Source: Panorpa germanica (taxonomy: Eukaryota; Arthropoda; Insecta; Mecoptera; Panorpidae). Taken from it: a stretch of DNA of 64,000 nt. Under the pieces are notes generated by a model. It was not told the DNA's origin and searched no databases. It saw only the letters and a program-made list of their open reading frames with translations. Below, piece after piece: positions 25,686 through 37,327 of this stretch. The stretch's first letter is position 1, and each line of letters starts with the position of its first letter. The position numbers and the translations under genes were made by a program. The stretch covers positions 2,418,001-2,482,000 of the forward strand of contig OY783203.1 in assembly GCA_963678705.1 (NCBI GenBank), read 5' to 3'.

Positions 25686-26876
25686 ATAAACCGACTTCTC
25701 GTTGTACTGTTTTTGGATAAGCAAAACACATATTCAATAAAATCAATGGCGGATCAAGCTGTTACACATTTTTAATACATAATTTATAGTCTATAAATAC
25801 GAGAATGGGTATTTAAAATATAAATATTAATTAAGTTTCACTAATAAAGTCAATAAGCGTTCAAATATCTGCTACAGTCTTCAGTCATATTACAGTTTTG
25901 TCTGTGCGATGAGTAGCGGACGCTTTAATGATAATGGGCTGTTACATTCTTCACATAGAAGTCTTCTACGTTTTTGTTTTTTTTTAATAAGGATTTTTCA
26001 TACGGAACTTTCTTTGGGACACCCTGTATTTTTAACTGGTTAAAGTATCTGAAAACCTTAATCATTTGTATTATTAATTAAATTCTTTTAATATAATACG
26101 TAAATGAATTATAGTACGAATATTTAAAATTTGGTTGTAATTTATTATCATTATTATTATTATGTAATTAACAATGGCTATTATCAGTGTTCTTGAAGCT
26201 GTTCATTGTTAAGACAGTCAAGGTAATTCTATTCATAATCAGGTTTACGTAATTCTACTAATATACAGATACTAAATACAAGCACAAGATGCTCAGACTC
26301 ATATAGTCTCATAAGTTATCATTAAAACATGTTTACTCATTTATTTAATTCTCTATTAATTGCCAGCTCACGAAATATGGGCATACATCAGTCGAAACTT
26401 CTAACAAATTACTGTGGCGCAATGAAAAAGTGATATCAGAAATAATACTGTTAGAGTGTATTAAAACCCCAAACTTTTTACATTGTTATCTAGAAAACAA
26501 AACTATGTCAAAACATTATTTTTGAGGCGAGTCAAAAACTTAAAATTACCGCCAATATTTTTAGGTATTTTATATGTATTGATATATTTGTTCATTTATT
26601 ACATAAAATAATTAACATTTTTTGTATAAATCCCGTTAAAAATTGGAACTGAAACAACATATATTTCGGAGTGCCTTATTTGCCGCCTCCCCTAGATTCA
26701 GCGCCGACTGTTTCGATTAGAGAAGTAAGAAATAAGATAGAGGAATGTGCTGTACATCATTTCCTACAAACTACATAAGATACTTTTCTTTAATTCGTCA
26801 CCAACTTTTACTCCTTACCAACTCCATTCTTCATAACGTAACCTTGAAACGATCATCTACTCGTCTAGTCAGTTAT
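25686..26876. other. AT-rich noncoding DNA
   Basis: No coding or repeat structure recognised, apart from a short ATT/TAT run near 26150. Confidence 0.4.
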
Positions 26877-27244
26877 GCCCTCCGCACACGAGTCGACTGA
26901 TTGTAAACTAGTCGAGCCGTGTTTCATGACTCTATAGAATTTCTAACAATAGCATAATAGGGGATTTTATTGTGTCGTATTTGTATGTATATATGTATTT
27001 AAATACTTTTGAATAGTATTTGTGTACATCTTTGCTCATGATGTCACCATCAAAAGCATGCCCTGCGACAGAGAAACGGAGTCGCTGAAAACGTGCTCAA
27101 AACTAGTTTAGTTTCATTCGTGCCGTGTGTTTTCTCTCACTCGTATACACGTTCGTTCTCTCACTAACAACCATTACATTCTCATTCGGTTCGGGCAGAT
27201 TCCGGGCTAAAGTTTGCAATCAGTCGTCTCATGTACGAACGGCC
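26877..27244. mobile_element. Second copy of the TTAN-flanked MITE, inverted
   Basis: Reverse-complement homologue of 4532-4942. Shared blocks include the end sequences, GTCGACTGATTG-type subterminal text, and the CTCTCACTCGTATACACG block. Flanking TTAT (26873-26876) and TTAG (27245-27248) are consistent with a decayed TTA-containing target duplication. Confidence 0.7.
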
Positions 27245-27553
27245 TTAGAAACATTCAAATTTGAGTTGATTATGCTAATATATGTAAAATTTGTATCTGA
27301 TTGAATACTCAGATAACTCATAAATGCAACCAAATAAAATTATAATGCAGATAAACTGGTCGAATATCGTCAAAAGGCACAGGATCTCAATATCAGAAGT
27401 TATTTCTGTAATCGATATGTAGTATATACTAACTGTGTAATCAATATTCAAATTAGTATAAAATTTAATCTTGGAATTTGCAAGCAATATTATCTTAAGG
27501 TATAAATGACATATTGAAAATGTAAACAAAGAACAAAAATAAACATCATTATC

Positions 27554-27658
27554 TGAAAGGTAGGGGGCCGGTACGAAGGTAGGTCTCGCTGTCAGTAGGC
27601 CACAATATGTATCGTCGTACGTAGTAGGGGGCACGGTCATAGTCGTAGGGTTGTACAT
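27554..27658 (-). other. Coding-like minus-strand segment
   Basis: ATG at 27656-27658 (minus) opens MYNPTTMTVPPTTYDDTYCG and LLTARPTFVPAPYLS. G+C content drops sharply after this point, and the rest of the open frame to 27275 looks random. The segment could be a first coding exon or a degraded one; no good GT donor is visible. Not recognised. Confidence 0.25.
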
Positions 27659-27718
27659 TTTTTTAAATTCGTATATCGATATATTTATTAGGTTTCCTTC
27701 TTTATTTTTTTTTTGTAG

Positions 27719-27892
27719 AACCTATAGTTGAATATGGACACACGCATTATGGAATTAATTCCGCAAAACTCATATGCTGTTGTCGGCGTATCTCTTTGGA
27801 GCAGTATGCCATCTGTCATGACAACATATAAAACAGTTCTTGACCGAGTACTGCATATAAACTCAGATGAATTAATCCGCAGTGTGTGCTAG
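27719..27892 (+). other. Orphan exon-like segment with strong splice sites
   Basis: A long polypyrimidine tract and TTTTGTAG acceptor end at 27718, and a consensus AG|GTAAGT donor follows 27892. The 174 bases contain a 52-codon ORF (27734-27892) starting MDTRIMELIPQNSYAVVGVS, whose TAG stop is the last three exon bases. All three frames contain a stop, so it cannot be an ordinary internal coding exon. It may be a 5' UTR exon (for example of the claudin gene at 39553), a noncoding RNA exon, or a decayed coding exon. Confidence 0.4.
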
Positions 27893-28215
27893 GTAAGTTT
27901 TATTATACAGAATTAGAACCCCGTGGAATTATTCCTCAATGGGGTCTAGGCCTTAACAAACACGTCTCATTGTAGAACATCTTACATAGAAAGGTCAAAC
28001 TATTAGTTTTCAGTTTGCTTTACGCTATATCAGTTTATCAATAACTTTATAATAAGATATAGTTTGTATGAAACTTACAAGAAACTACGAGCTTAAATTT
28101 ATAATGAGGTCTAGTCTACCATATACAAAACTTCATAAAGTGAACCAGTCTGCACAATACAACTTAGGGTCTTATTTTATATCATCTAACTTCTCATAAT
28201 AACTTATTATTTTCG

Positions 28216-28623
28216 GTAATTATTCGACATAGTTACACCTTTTGTTTTGAATCTTATAAAAAAACTATTGCACTTTCGTATAGTTTCTGGCGCTTTTAAT
28301 ATAGTAAAAACATGTACAAATTATACGTAATATACATTATACCAAAATAGACAGTATGTATGCTCAAAGTTGACCAATAAATGTGAAATATGACGCCATT
28401 TTCGTTTATATATGGAACAATGTCATATTATTTCTAACCTCAAATTTGAAATTTTAATTAAACCATTAATATTGTTTTTTCCTAAATAAAAAATGGTATA
28501 ATGTATATTACGTAAGATTTGTACATGTTTTTAGTAAACAACAAATGCCATAAAACATACAAAAATGGAGTAGTTTTTCTTATAAGATACAAAACAAAAG
28601 GTGTTGCTATATCGAATAATTAC
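28216..28623. mobile_element. Long-terminal-inverted-repeat (fold-back) element
   Basis: Arms 28216-28348 and 28487-28623 are inverted copies with scattered mismatches; landmarks are ACACCTTTTGTTTTG and ACATGTACAAAT plus TACGTAATATACATTATACC. About 130-bp arms surround a loop of about 140 bp. No ORF. It resembles a MITE or fold-back element. Confidence 0.8.
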
Positions 28624-29271
28624 TTTATCTTCCTTAAAGCAATCCTAAACAATCGATGTATTGTATGGCAAGTATCGATATTTTAAATTTTATTCTTGTG
28701 CGCCTTTGCACGAGGAAAACTTACCAAAATAGGGTTGGTTCCTGCTATTTCCATCGACCGCTTACTTGTGGAAACACCAACTCTGGCACGCTACTTGTTA
28801 CAGAACAACTAGAATAAAATACAAATTATTGTGTGCTGCGAAAGACGGCACAATAGAAAGCGATGGAATAGGAATGGGTTCGGGAGGTAGGTGTGGAGGA
28901 ATGGGGGTTACTGCGAAGGGTAAATAGTAGAGAGAGGAGAGAGTTATACACCCAACACAAACACACACCTATATTTTTCCACTTGGCTTCAATTAGGGGT
29001 ACAGGAAATTTTATTTTGATTTAATATGCTTAGAATGGTTTTGTACTCGTTGTATACGAGGGTTTATGAAAAGTTTGTACTCGTGGAGCAAGCTCCTTAA
29101 TAATTTAAGTAACAAAACAAAACATTGATTTTACTTTAATGAGTACTCGTATAACCAGGAAGGGTTCGCTATGTTTAAAAGTTCGCTATGCTGTGGACCG
29201 TTTCTTGATTACTGTGAATGTGATGTAGTTGTATTATTTTAAATTTAAATTAGTTCTTTCTTAAATTTACT

Positions 29272-29410
29272 TATTTAACGCCAGTCTATTTTTGATGTGA
29301 ACAACACCGCTGCTTAATAAGTTCATTAATATGTATGTACATCATTTTAACTTTATAAAAACCAAACCCAGAAAATATAACTCTGGTCAGAAGAAACAAT
29401 AAGCAGAATG
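29272..29410. repeat. SINE-like repeat fragment
   Basis: Starts with TTATTTAACGCCAGTCTATT, related to TTATTTAATGTCGGCCTATT at 49050, and later contains AACCAAACCCAGAAAATATA and CTCTGGTC, seen in other members of the family. Confidence 0.45.
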
Positions 29411-29619
29411 GGATTGGTTTGTTTTAGCGTTATTGTATTATACTTTGGATGGGATGTAGTTACTCTTTAGAAATGAAACTGTAGTATAATGTATTGAAGA
29501 AGAATTGGGTTGTAAACTTATTTCTAGGGGTCGATTTGTTAATTCCTTATTAAATTTTACAGCGTAATATTCCGGTTGTTATCTTATTAGTTGATGACTT
29601 CACGAACTAATATAATAAG

Positions 29620-29985
29620 CAGAGCCGGCCTAAGAGGGTGGCAATCAGGGTAACCGTCCGAGGCCTCGCATTCTCGCGCAACAACCCAAGTAGAAAAATG
29701 AATTACTGTATATGTATTTGAATCTCGCGCATCGCTCTTTAGAAATCTCACTAGAATCACTGAGTATATCTTTTAAGACATTCATGTAACTTAGTTTCTC
29801 ATCATTAATATTTGTCGTCTTTGTGCTTGTTAACTTTTATAACACTTCCAATATAAAATTTTATTTCTCGTCAATTATCATCAAAAATACTTACCTACAA
29901 TTAAAATTTACATAAATTATACAAAGAACAAGTGCCTCGCAAAGATATGCTGCCCGGGGCCTCGCAATAGCTAAGGTCGCCCCTG
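29620..29985. mobile_element. Non-autonomous hAT element with perfect 8-bp target duplication
   Basis: ATAATAAG flanks both ends exactly (29612-29619 and 29986-29993). The ends CAGAGCCGGCCTAAG and, reversed, CAGGGGCGACCTTAG are imperfect inverted repeats of hAT style. The 366-bp body has GC-rich ends and an AT-rich middle and no transposase. Confidence 0.85.
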
Positions 29986-31668
29986 ATAATAAGTAATGTT
30001 ATTTATTTTTAGTTTTATATCACAACAACTGCTATAGCTTTGACAGTCTAATACTGCATCTCTTTTGCACTTCTTTTGTTTAACAGTGATTGTAAAGGTT
30101 GGCAAATAGTAGTGGGGAAAAAGTTGAGGAAGCAATGACGTCATATGTTTTTTGCAAATTTTTACCCTTTTAATTATTCAAGGAAAAAAATGACTATTTC
30201 AATTATTAATAACTTCTATAGGATATTGGATTTTTGAGGTTTGGGGTTGGAATTGGATATTTGAGGTTTTGGTAGCCAACTTTATCAATATACTCGTACA
30301 ATGCAGTTGTATATAAATTCAATTGTGGTTGTGGATTAATAATATAACTCTGGTCCGGAAGCCTATTGTGTCATCTATAGAAATTTATTAATAAATTAAT
30401 ATATTTGGGAAAATTTAACTTCACTATTCTAGGAATCTCGATATTATTTTAATGGAAATGCATAATATAATATATGCATATAATATACGCGATTGCGAAT
30501 ACAATAACTAGGCGGCGGCCTCGGCAGTGTACCGATAATTTCCCAAAGGACTGTAGACTGATCACTCATCAGATTGAAAAATAAATTTTAAAAATTCAAA
30601 TTAGAAAACAAAATAACAAAAATATAATTAAAACAAATCAAACTAAAAATAACTCTGAATATTAATTTCTACTGTACTTCAACTGTGTGTACAAAACATT
30701 GGTGGGTGATGCAAAAATAGTATTTATGCTTTACGCCAGACTACTGTGTCTTCGTTTTATATAAATTAAGTTATGGTTCGCAGGACTATTACATACTATT
30801 ACTTAGTTTACTTCTCTAGGGGTGTCACTGTGGCCATACCGTATCCATGTTTCAACACTTAAAACAAATTTGATGAATGTAGATTTTTGTTATAACACGA
30901 CTGGGAGAAGATCAAAATTATGCTGAAAAAATTCAGCACAACGAATTGTTACTAAATATAAACTGTAATACTGTAACTATATAACAAAGTAACCTATTTT
31001 AGTTTATTTATATTGGTCCACTGCCTTTTTGATCTCGTTACAAGCAATATAGTTGAAGTGGAATAAAGAGAACCTTTGAAATGAACGTAGAAAAACGTTA
31101 AGCACTGACCGTGACTGACGCAGCAACCAATATCAATGTTATCAAAGCGCCAAAGCTCAAGTTTAATCTGCAGCAACGTTGACTTAGAGTTCATTCGAAC
31201 GATGTACGTGTTAGCGATATACCTTTGTCTACTTTTTGCCTATGTTGCTGTATAAAATAAACGAGATGTATAGTAGATCACTTTCAAATCACTTTTAAAA
31301 GAGTATTCCTGCATTTTATTATTGCTGTTTAGCAATACTGTGATTCGTAAAATGTTTCACTCATACGAGTATAAATGAAATCTGTTTGATTACGATCATT
31401 GCTTTCAAAGCTCTGGAAGGTTTTTGGTTTTTGCTGTCAGTGTTTGTTATGAATAAAATAACATAATTCTATAAATTCTTTAAATTTTCATTGAAGTCTC
31501 CTACTTTGAAGTGACGTAGCTCCGTTCCTGTAAGACACACAAAAAAATATTATAAGCAAAACTTGTAGAGAATTAAGTCCTCGATAAGTTTGATAATAAC
31601 TATTTTTATCATACGATGCACTAGTAACGAGATATTGCCAATAAACCGTTTTTGGCCGTCATTTTCTT

Positions 31669-31691
31669 AAGATGGCGGCGCGCACCATCTT
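31669..31691 (+). promoter_or_regulatory. YY1/Pho-like motif in a short palindrome
   Basis: AAGATGGCGGC matches the YY1/Pho consensus and is followed by GCACCATCTT, so two motif cores face each other. Role inferred from the motif only. Confidence 0.3.
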
Positions 31692-32405
31692 ATATTACAT
31701 TTTTTATTTAGTTCCACGTGAAATTAATTGCATTTAAGTCTTAATTGAATTGAGTTTTTGTGGATCTATGCTAAACCGGGCTTGAGACGGATCGGCCCCA
31801 CTCGGAATGCTTCTGACAGGGAATTAATTATAATTAGACTGCAAATCTTTAAAATTTAATACTCAAAGAATGGTTAGTATGTAAAACTTGATTTGAGTTG
31901 TAATAATATACGAGTAAAGTATGTTTAAAAAGGTCTGTAGACGTAGAAAGCCAATCAATCCGTAAAAATAGGTCAAAGTGTAGACATTACTGTAATCGTG
32001 ACAGTCTGCGATATGATATGCTCCCATAGGAATACTGTTCCTTCTCTGTACTACAGCTGCTGCTGTATTACGCTGCTCTTACTGTTTCTTTATCATCTAC
32101 TCTACCTACCTAATGCAAATTTGTCATGATGAAATCCACTTTATATTTATAACGAAGTTGATAATAAGGATATTGCATTAATGATTAAACTATGATAAGA
32201 ATAAAACAATAGCAAAATCGTAATAAAACAATAGGCTAAATAATAATAAAACCGTAAACAGCTATTAAACACATTTACGATATGGTAAAAGTGTTCCGGT
32301 CATTTGAAATGATTTATTTATTTTAAGGGCGTTACTTCACCGGAAAATTACTTTACTTTCAATGTTGTAAATCAAACAAGTTAGAAAACAAAACAGCATC
32401 AACCG

Positions 32406-32573
32406 CAGCTCTGAATCTTAGAGCATATATATATGGAGAGTGAATGCTTGGCCTGAAAGTTTGTCCAAAATGTGTGCGAGAAAGAAAGGTATATTTTCCT
32501 ATTTGTTCTCTATGCGCATGCGTCGAAAGTGACAGCTATATCTCCAAATATATATATGCTCTAAGCTCTGAAG
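32406..32573. repeat. Small inverted-repeat element
   Basis: TTAGAGCATATATATATGGAGA (32418-32439) and TCTCCAAATATATATATGCT with CTAA (32541-32564) are inverted copies. Outside them CTCTGAA-type text continues the match. GCTCTGAATCTTAGAG also occurs near 22975. The ORF inside the element is not recognised. Confidence 0.5.
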
Positions 32574-33399
32574 GAGTGTTTTGCCGAAATTACTGTTTAC
32601 GTAACATTTACCTCCGACAGAGGCGTATTTGGTCAACTGGCCCCTCTGACATATACCTATATATACCTGGCCCCGTGATATACCTATAGTTCAATTAATA
32701 AACACTGATTTGGAACGATTTCTGTTAAATATAAGCTACTGCTATTCGCCTGGCTCTTAATAAAACTAGGTACATATTTGACAACCTAATAAATTCTACC
32801 AACCTACTGAAACCACAAATAGATGTCACCTGTGTTCTGGACACAAGTCCGTGCATTAAGGTAACTATATATATTTATAACAAACGTTCATTGTGGAATC
32901 TGTGTTTAATATTGCGTCCATTTCATTTCGTTACTTATTTATTGCTTTCCCGTAACGTTGTTTTTCCGCTGTTGCAGTAAATTTTCTTTACCCTTGCGTT
33001 GACAGTTGCTTGTTTTAACATTGTGTATTATATTCCTACGCTGGTATTTTGTTTTTTCGAAATCATGTATATTTTATTTTGTTTCTTGTGATATAATTGG
33101 TACTTAACACTTTGACGGCCGCATGTTTCTCTTGTTCGCACTTTAGACCTTTAGAAGAAGAAGTTAAGACCTTTCTGTGTCTTTACTTCTTGTTCCAAAT
33201 TAAATTGTCTGTGTATATCCAGCCATAATTAATTTTTTTTTTCGTGGCCTACAATTCATGTTAGCCTAAAACAAATTAATATTAAAAACCTATTAAATAA
33301 AAAATTTCAACACTTCTTTATATGTTTAAATAAAAGTTGTACAATGTTAAAAATATTATTTAATGATTTATGATATGTTTATAAACAGTAGAGTTTAGA

Positions 33400-33660
33400 A
33401 ATGTAGCCCCCCTGCGACTATTTCCTGTTTCCAAACTTGAAGAAATGGCTGCGCGGTAAGATATTTGGGTCTAACAAAGAGGTCAAAACATACGCCTATT
33501 TTGAGGTCCTTGTGGAAAACCTATTATTTAGAAGGAATAAAGAAATTGAAAAAACGCTGTACTGAATGTATCGACCTTAAAGAAGACTATGTTGATAAAT
33601 AAAGCCAAGAAGAATATCTTTTATTGAGAAATTACGCTTATAAAAAAAGTCACTGAATTA
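33400..33660 (+). mobile_element. Mariner transposase C-terminal relic
   Basis: Encodes CDYFLFPNLKKWLRGKIFGS, then EVKTYAYFEVL, and in a shifted frame CIDLKEDYVDK, the end of a mariner transposase. Frameshifts and a TGA break it. Mariner-like terminal text (AAAAAGTCACTGAATTATC) follows. Confidence 0.8.
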
Positions 33661-36600
33661 TCCCAGTAAACAATTTAGTGAAGTGTCCTGTTTTGTGACG
33701 GTTGTTCACTATTGCACTTCAATTATAGTTCGCATTAACTTCATCTTCATTTTTATTCCGTCAGATGGAGTGGTATCGTCATTTGTAGCCGATAAATTAG
33801 ACATTTCATATGAACTGAACTCTTTTTCATGACAAAAAAATCATACGCATCTTCAAAATGTTTACTGGGATCAAACTACCCTCATATCTAAATACCGAAT
33901 ACGGTTGTTTACCATTTACGCAAAACTTACATAAATAATACGTATATTCTACGTTTATGTTAACAATTAATATTCCAAGTTGTCACAAGTAATCACAGGA
34001 ATATAGATAATTATGTAACCAATAAATTAAACATTCATTAATTTATTATTGCGAGGTCATATAAATAATTACTAAGTTAAATAGAATCAAATTGTTGCCA
34101 CTTGAATTGTAAATTAGGTGTAACAATAGACATTACGGTTAGTAGATCTTTATGAATAGTCAAAATTATTTTAAATAGTTACTTATCACAAAACTTTAAA
34201 TCGGTGTAATATGTTACATATGAAATACTATCAAAGTGCAATATGCCGTTACACTTTTCAATGTGTGAGATACGTTCATTTTTAATTTAATTCTTTTTTA
34301 AATTGTCTTATTTAAAAAAACTAAACGGTCAATCAGTATCGGTATAAAATATCTCTCAATTCTCAGCAAATTTGTTTAAAATCTATCGATTTGTTTCCAT
34401 ATATTAAACAAGAAATACTGGAGTAAATACTGGACGTAAAATGTATTTGCTTCTCGTGTACTCCTATTGCTCACATTGCAAAAGATGCGATCTTTGATTA
34501 CATTTATCTCGAGTATAAAATGGCCAATTGTCTTCAAATTTTCCGAGTAATTAGGTAAAGATTAGTAACATTCGACTAATAAGGCTGGGTCACGGTAACT
34601 ACCTTACTAACTAACTGTTCTCGAATCGCGTTCAATATATTCGAGGTACAATTGTTCAACGATCTTGGCCACGATGACGACCACACTGTAACCACGAATA
34701 ATTTTATTTTTCTTACATATATTAAGACAGTGCGTCATTTAGCATATGGAGACTTCTGGAGGTCGTCAAAGGCAGGTAACATCCCGCTGTGGCAATACCA
34801 GTAAACCAACGGTTCACTGGTTTGGTAATTCACTTTGACGGCGCATTTCTCTCTTGCCACGTGGTCCTTCAACAACATAAACACTCAAGACACATCATAC
34901 AGGTATCTGATTTTGACAACTTCTAGTAACAATATTCGTAAAAGGATAAGTTCCAATTTACCGCGCATGTTCTGCAGACAATTGCATTGCACATGCGCAT
35001 GTTTTTGCAGTGTGTATCATTCTTCGTGGTTTTGAGTCATCAACTTAGTTGACAACAATATTCACAACCATTCACTTCGGAGTTCGGACTCCAATCATTA
35101 GATATGTGAGATTTCCTTTTAATTATTAACGTCTGTATTTTTTTGCGTCTGTTTTATATAAATACCAGAAAATATTATAACTCGCTGAGAAATTTGAATG
35201 AGATTTTTTTATTTAATTTAGTGCTTTGAGTTAAATGTTGTTTTTGTGGTTTTATACTTTAGAATAAGGGATGTGCATGTTTTTTTTAAAGGTTTCGTTT
35301 TATATTTGTGTAATAAATATTTTACCGATTTCCTATTCTATTGCTATACCCGCCGACCTTATAGTAAGTACAGCAAACTATGGTGTCGCAGCTTCATAGG
35401 AGTGAGTGAGTTGCATCATCACTTAATATAATACATATATATATTTACATTTTCTTTTTTTTCTAATCATCTTATACGAGTATACTCTTTAACAATTTTC
35501 TTTCTTCTAATTAAATCAGATACAAGGAAGACTAAAAAACTCTTGCTACATATTTGAATAACAAAATATTTGTAGTTTTTCTTTTTTTCTCTAATTTGCC
35601 CATTAATATTTGTTGGAAGAATTGTCATTTGTTTAATGTTTACGTCCCATCTAGATAGATGTTTCTGTGTAGAAATGAACACAACAATGAACAAGGAATT
35701 GCAAATTACAAATCGTTAAGTTTGAAAAATGTAACACATTTGCAAATTCAAACAAAAGAACGGTTTAAATCGATAACCGAAATATTTATTTCCTTTTATT
35801 GCTCTGGCAGGATATCTATTAATTTTGATTTTAGTTCTTGATTGGTATGTAGTCAGTTGTGAGAAATCAACAAGTGTAACTTGTTCAGTTGCATTGAAAT
35901 TAAGTTGTTTTTCAATAAGATGTCTTGATTTGGCATTTGCAAAGTGATTACAGATTGTTAGATAATTAAGAAAGAACCATTCGCCTAACATCTGAAATCT
36001 AAATAACATTATTTTTCTTTTTAAACTATGTACTTGCTGTAACTTGTATAAAGTGTATTGATGTTCTATTAATACAACAACATTTTTGTATGTTTAATAC
36101 TTAACTCTAAATATAATAGGTAATAATACGTAATAAGCATAATGCAAATGACGTTTGTTAAATGGCATGATGACTTGAGCTGAATTAATAATTAACAAAC
36201 GGTTAATTTGTTATTGCATTTGCTGTATTGTTGCTCCAACTATTATCCAAACTGTATTTTATTGCCTAATGCCGTCTTGAATTTTTAGTACATGCACTCT
36301 ATCCACAAAATGTAAGCTAATGTTTATTTAACATTACCTAACCTTACTTTTTGGTATTTATCAAACATAATTTATTGAAATTCTTTTACTAATATATTAA
36401 TTTAATATGTAAAGTTATAAAATACTTTATTAATGTCAGAAAATATGTTGTGTAAACTTACATTATATTAACCTAAAAAATGTAAACTTTTATATGTTGA
36501 GTACACGTTGCTGTTACTGCGACTGATGCACAAACCACCTAAAGAGTATATAAAGAGTACCCTCAGAAGTACAAAATGTTTAATAAACTTATTTATTAAA

Positions 36601-36879
36601 AGAAAATATATGAATGAGGCGAGTATCACTGTGTATCACTGTAAGAAGTGTATTCCACAAACGTGTATTCACTGTAATATTTTAGGTTATAATCACAAAA
36701 TACGGCGTCCAAAATGGTGGTTTGTAGATATCAACATTTTTAACAGGTTTGAAAGAGATGGAAGTATATCTATTTCGTGTTTCCTCTCTCACCCTCTAGT
36801 AGGGTCATACCCCTCAAAAATAATCAAATTATTTGCTCACAGTTGCTAGTCTATATTCAGTGGTTTGTGGACTGATGCT
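33661..36879. other. AT-rich noncoding DNA
   Basis: No gene recognised. Several 60-113-codon open frames (for example 35716-36009 minus and 36508-36849 plus) have no start, splice or family support. Confidence 0.4.
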
Positions 36880-37025
36880 TGACGCTATACTGCTGTATCT
36901 TCGGGTTCGACCTTAGGGCTAGAGTTCAATTTTCTGGGTTTGGTTGTTATGATAATATAGCTTTGGTTCGGGGATCCAACCCGAAGACACAGCAATCAAG
37001 CATAACTGCTCTCGTCCACATCAAA
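36880..37025. repeat. Inverted pair of SINE-like repeats
   Basis: TGCTGTATCTTCGGGTTCGA at about 36891 is mirrored by AACCCGAAGACACAGCA at about 36979, and GTGGAC-type ends lie on both outer sides. The B-box-like core GGTTCGACC is present. Two copies of the dispersed family appear head to head. Confidence 0.6.
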
Positions 37026-37327
37026 GTATTTTTTTTTTGTTAAGGAGGGTAATCATGATTATAAATAAAATAAATATATATATTTACTGGTAAAGCTAAT
37101 CTCAGCTATGCGATGAAATTTTCATATTTATTATGAAATGTATATGTACAGCGACCTGTAAACAAAATTTAATATACATATTAACAAGTTTATTTCACAT
37201 ATACGTTTCTAACAAACCGTTTCTCGAAAACAGTAGGCAAATATTATGCTACGTTAAATATTGTTCTACAGAACTGTACATAAAGGATTACAGGCGCAGC
37301 GTACCGATATTTTATTGTAGAGTAAGA

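Larger units (their letters stand above)
29994..33399. other. AT-rich noncoding DNA
   Basis: No gene recognised. It contains a SINE-like fragment near 30330-30370, a YY1/Pho-like site in a small palindrome (31669-31691) and an inverted-repeat element (32406-32573). The minus-strand ORF at 30994-31194 has no support. Confidence 0.4.

Noticed and set aside
35716..36009. 97-codon minus-strand ORF
   Set aside because: No family, splice or polyadenylation support; treated as chance.
36508..36849. 113-codon plus-strand ORF
   Set aside because: Non-ATG start and no recognisable motif; length alone is not convincing in this composition.
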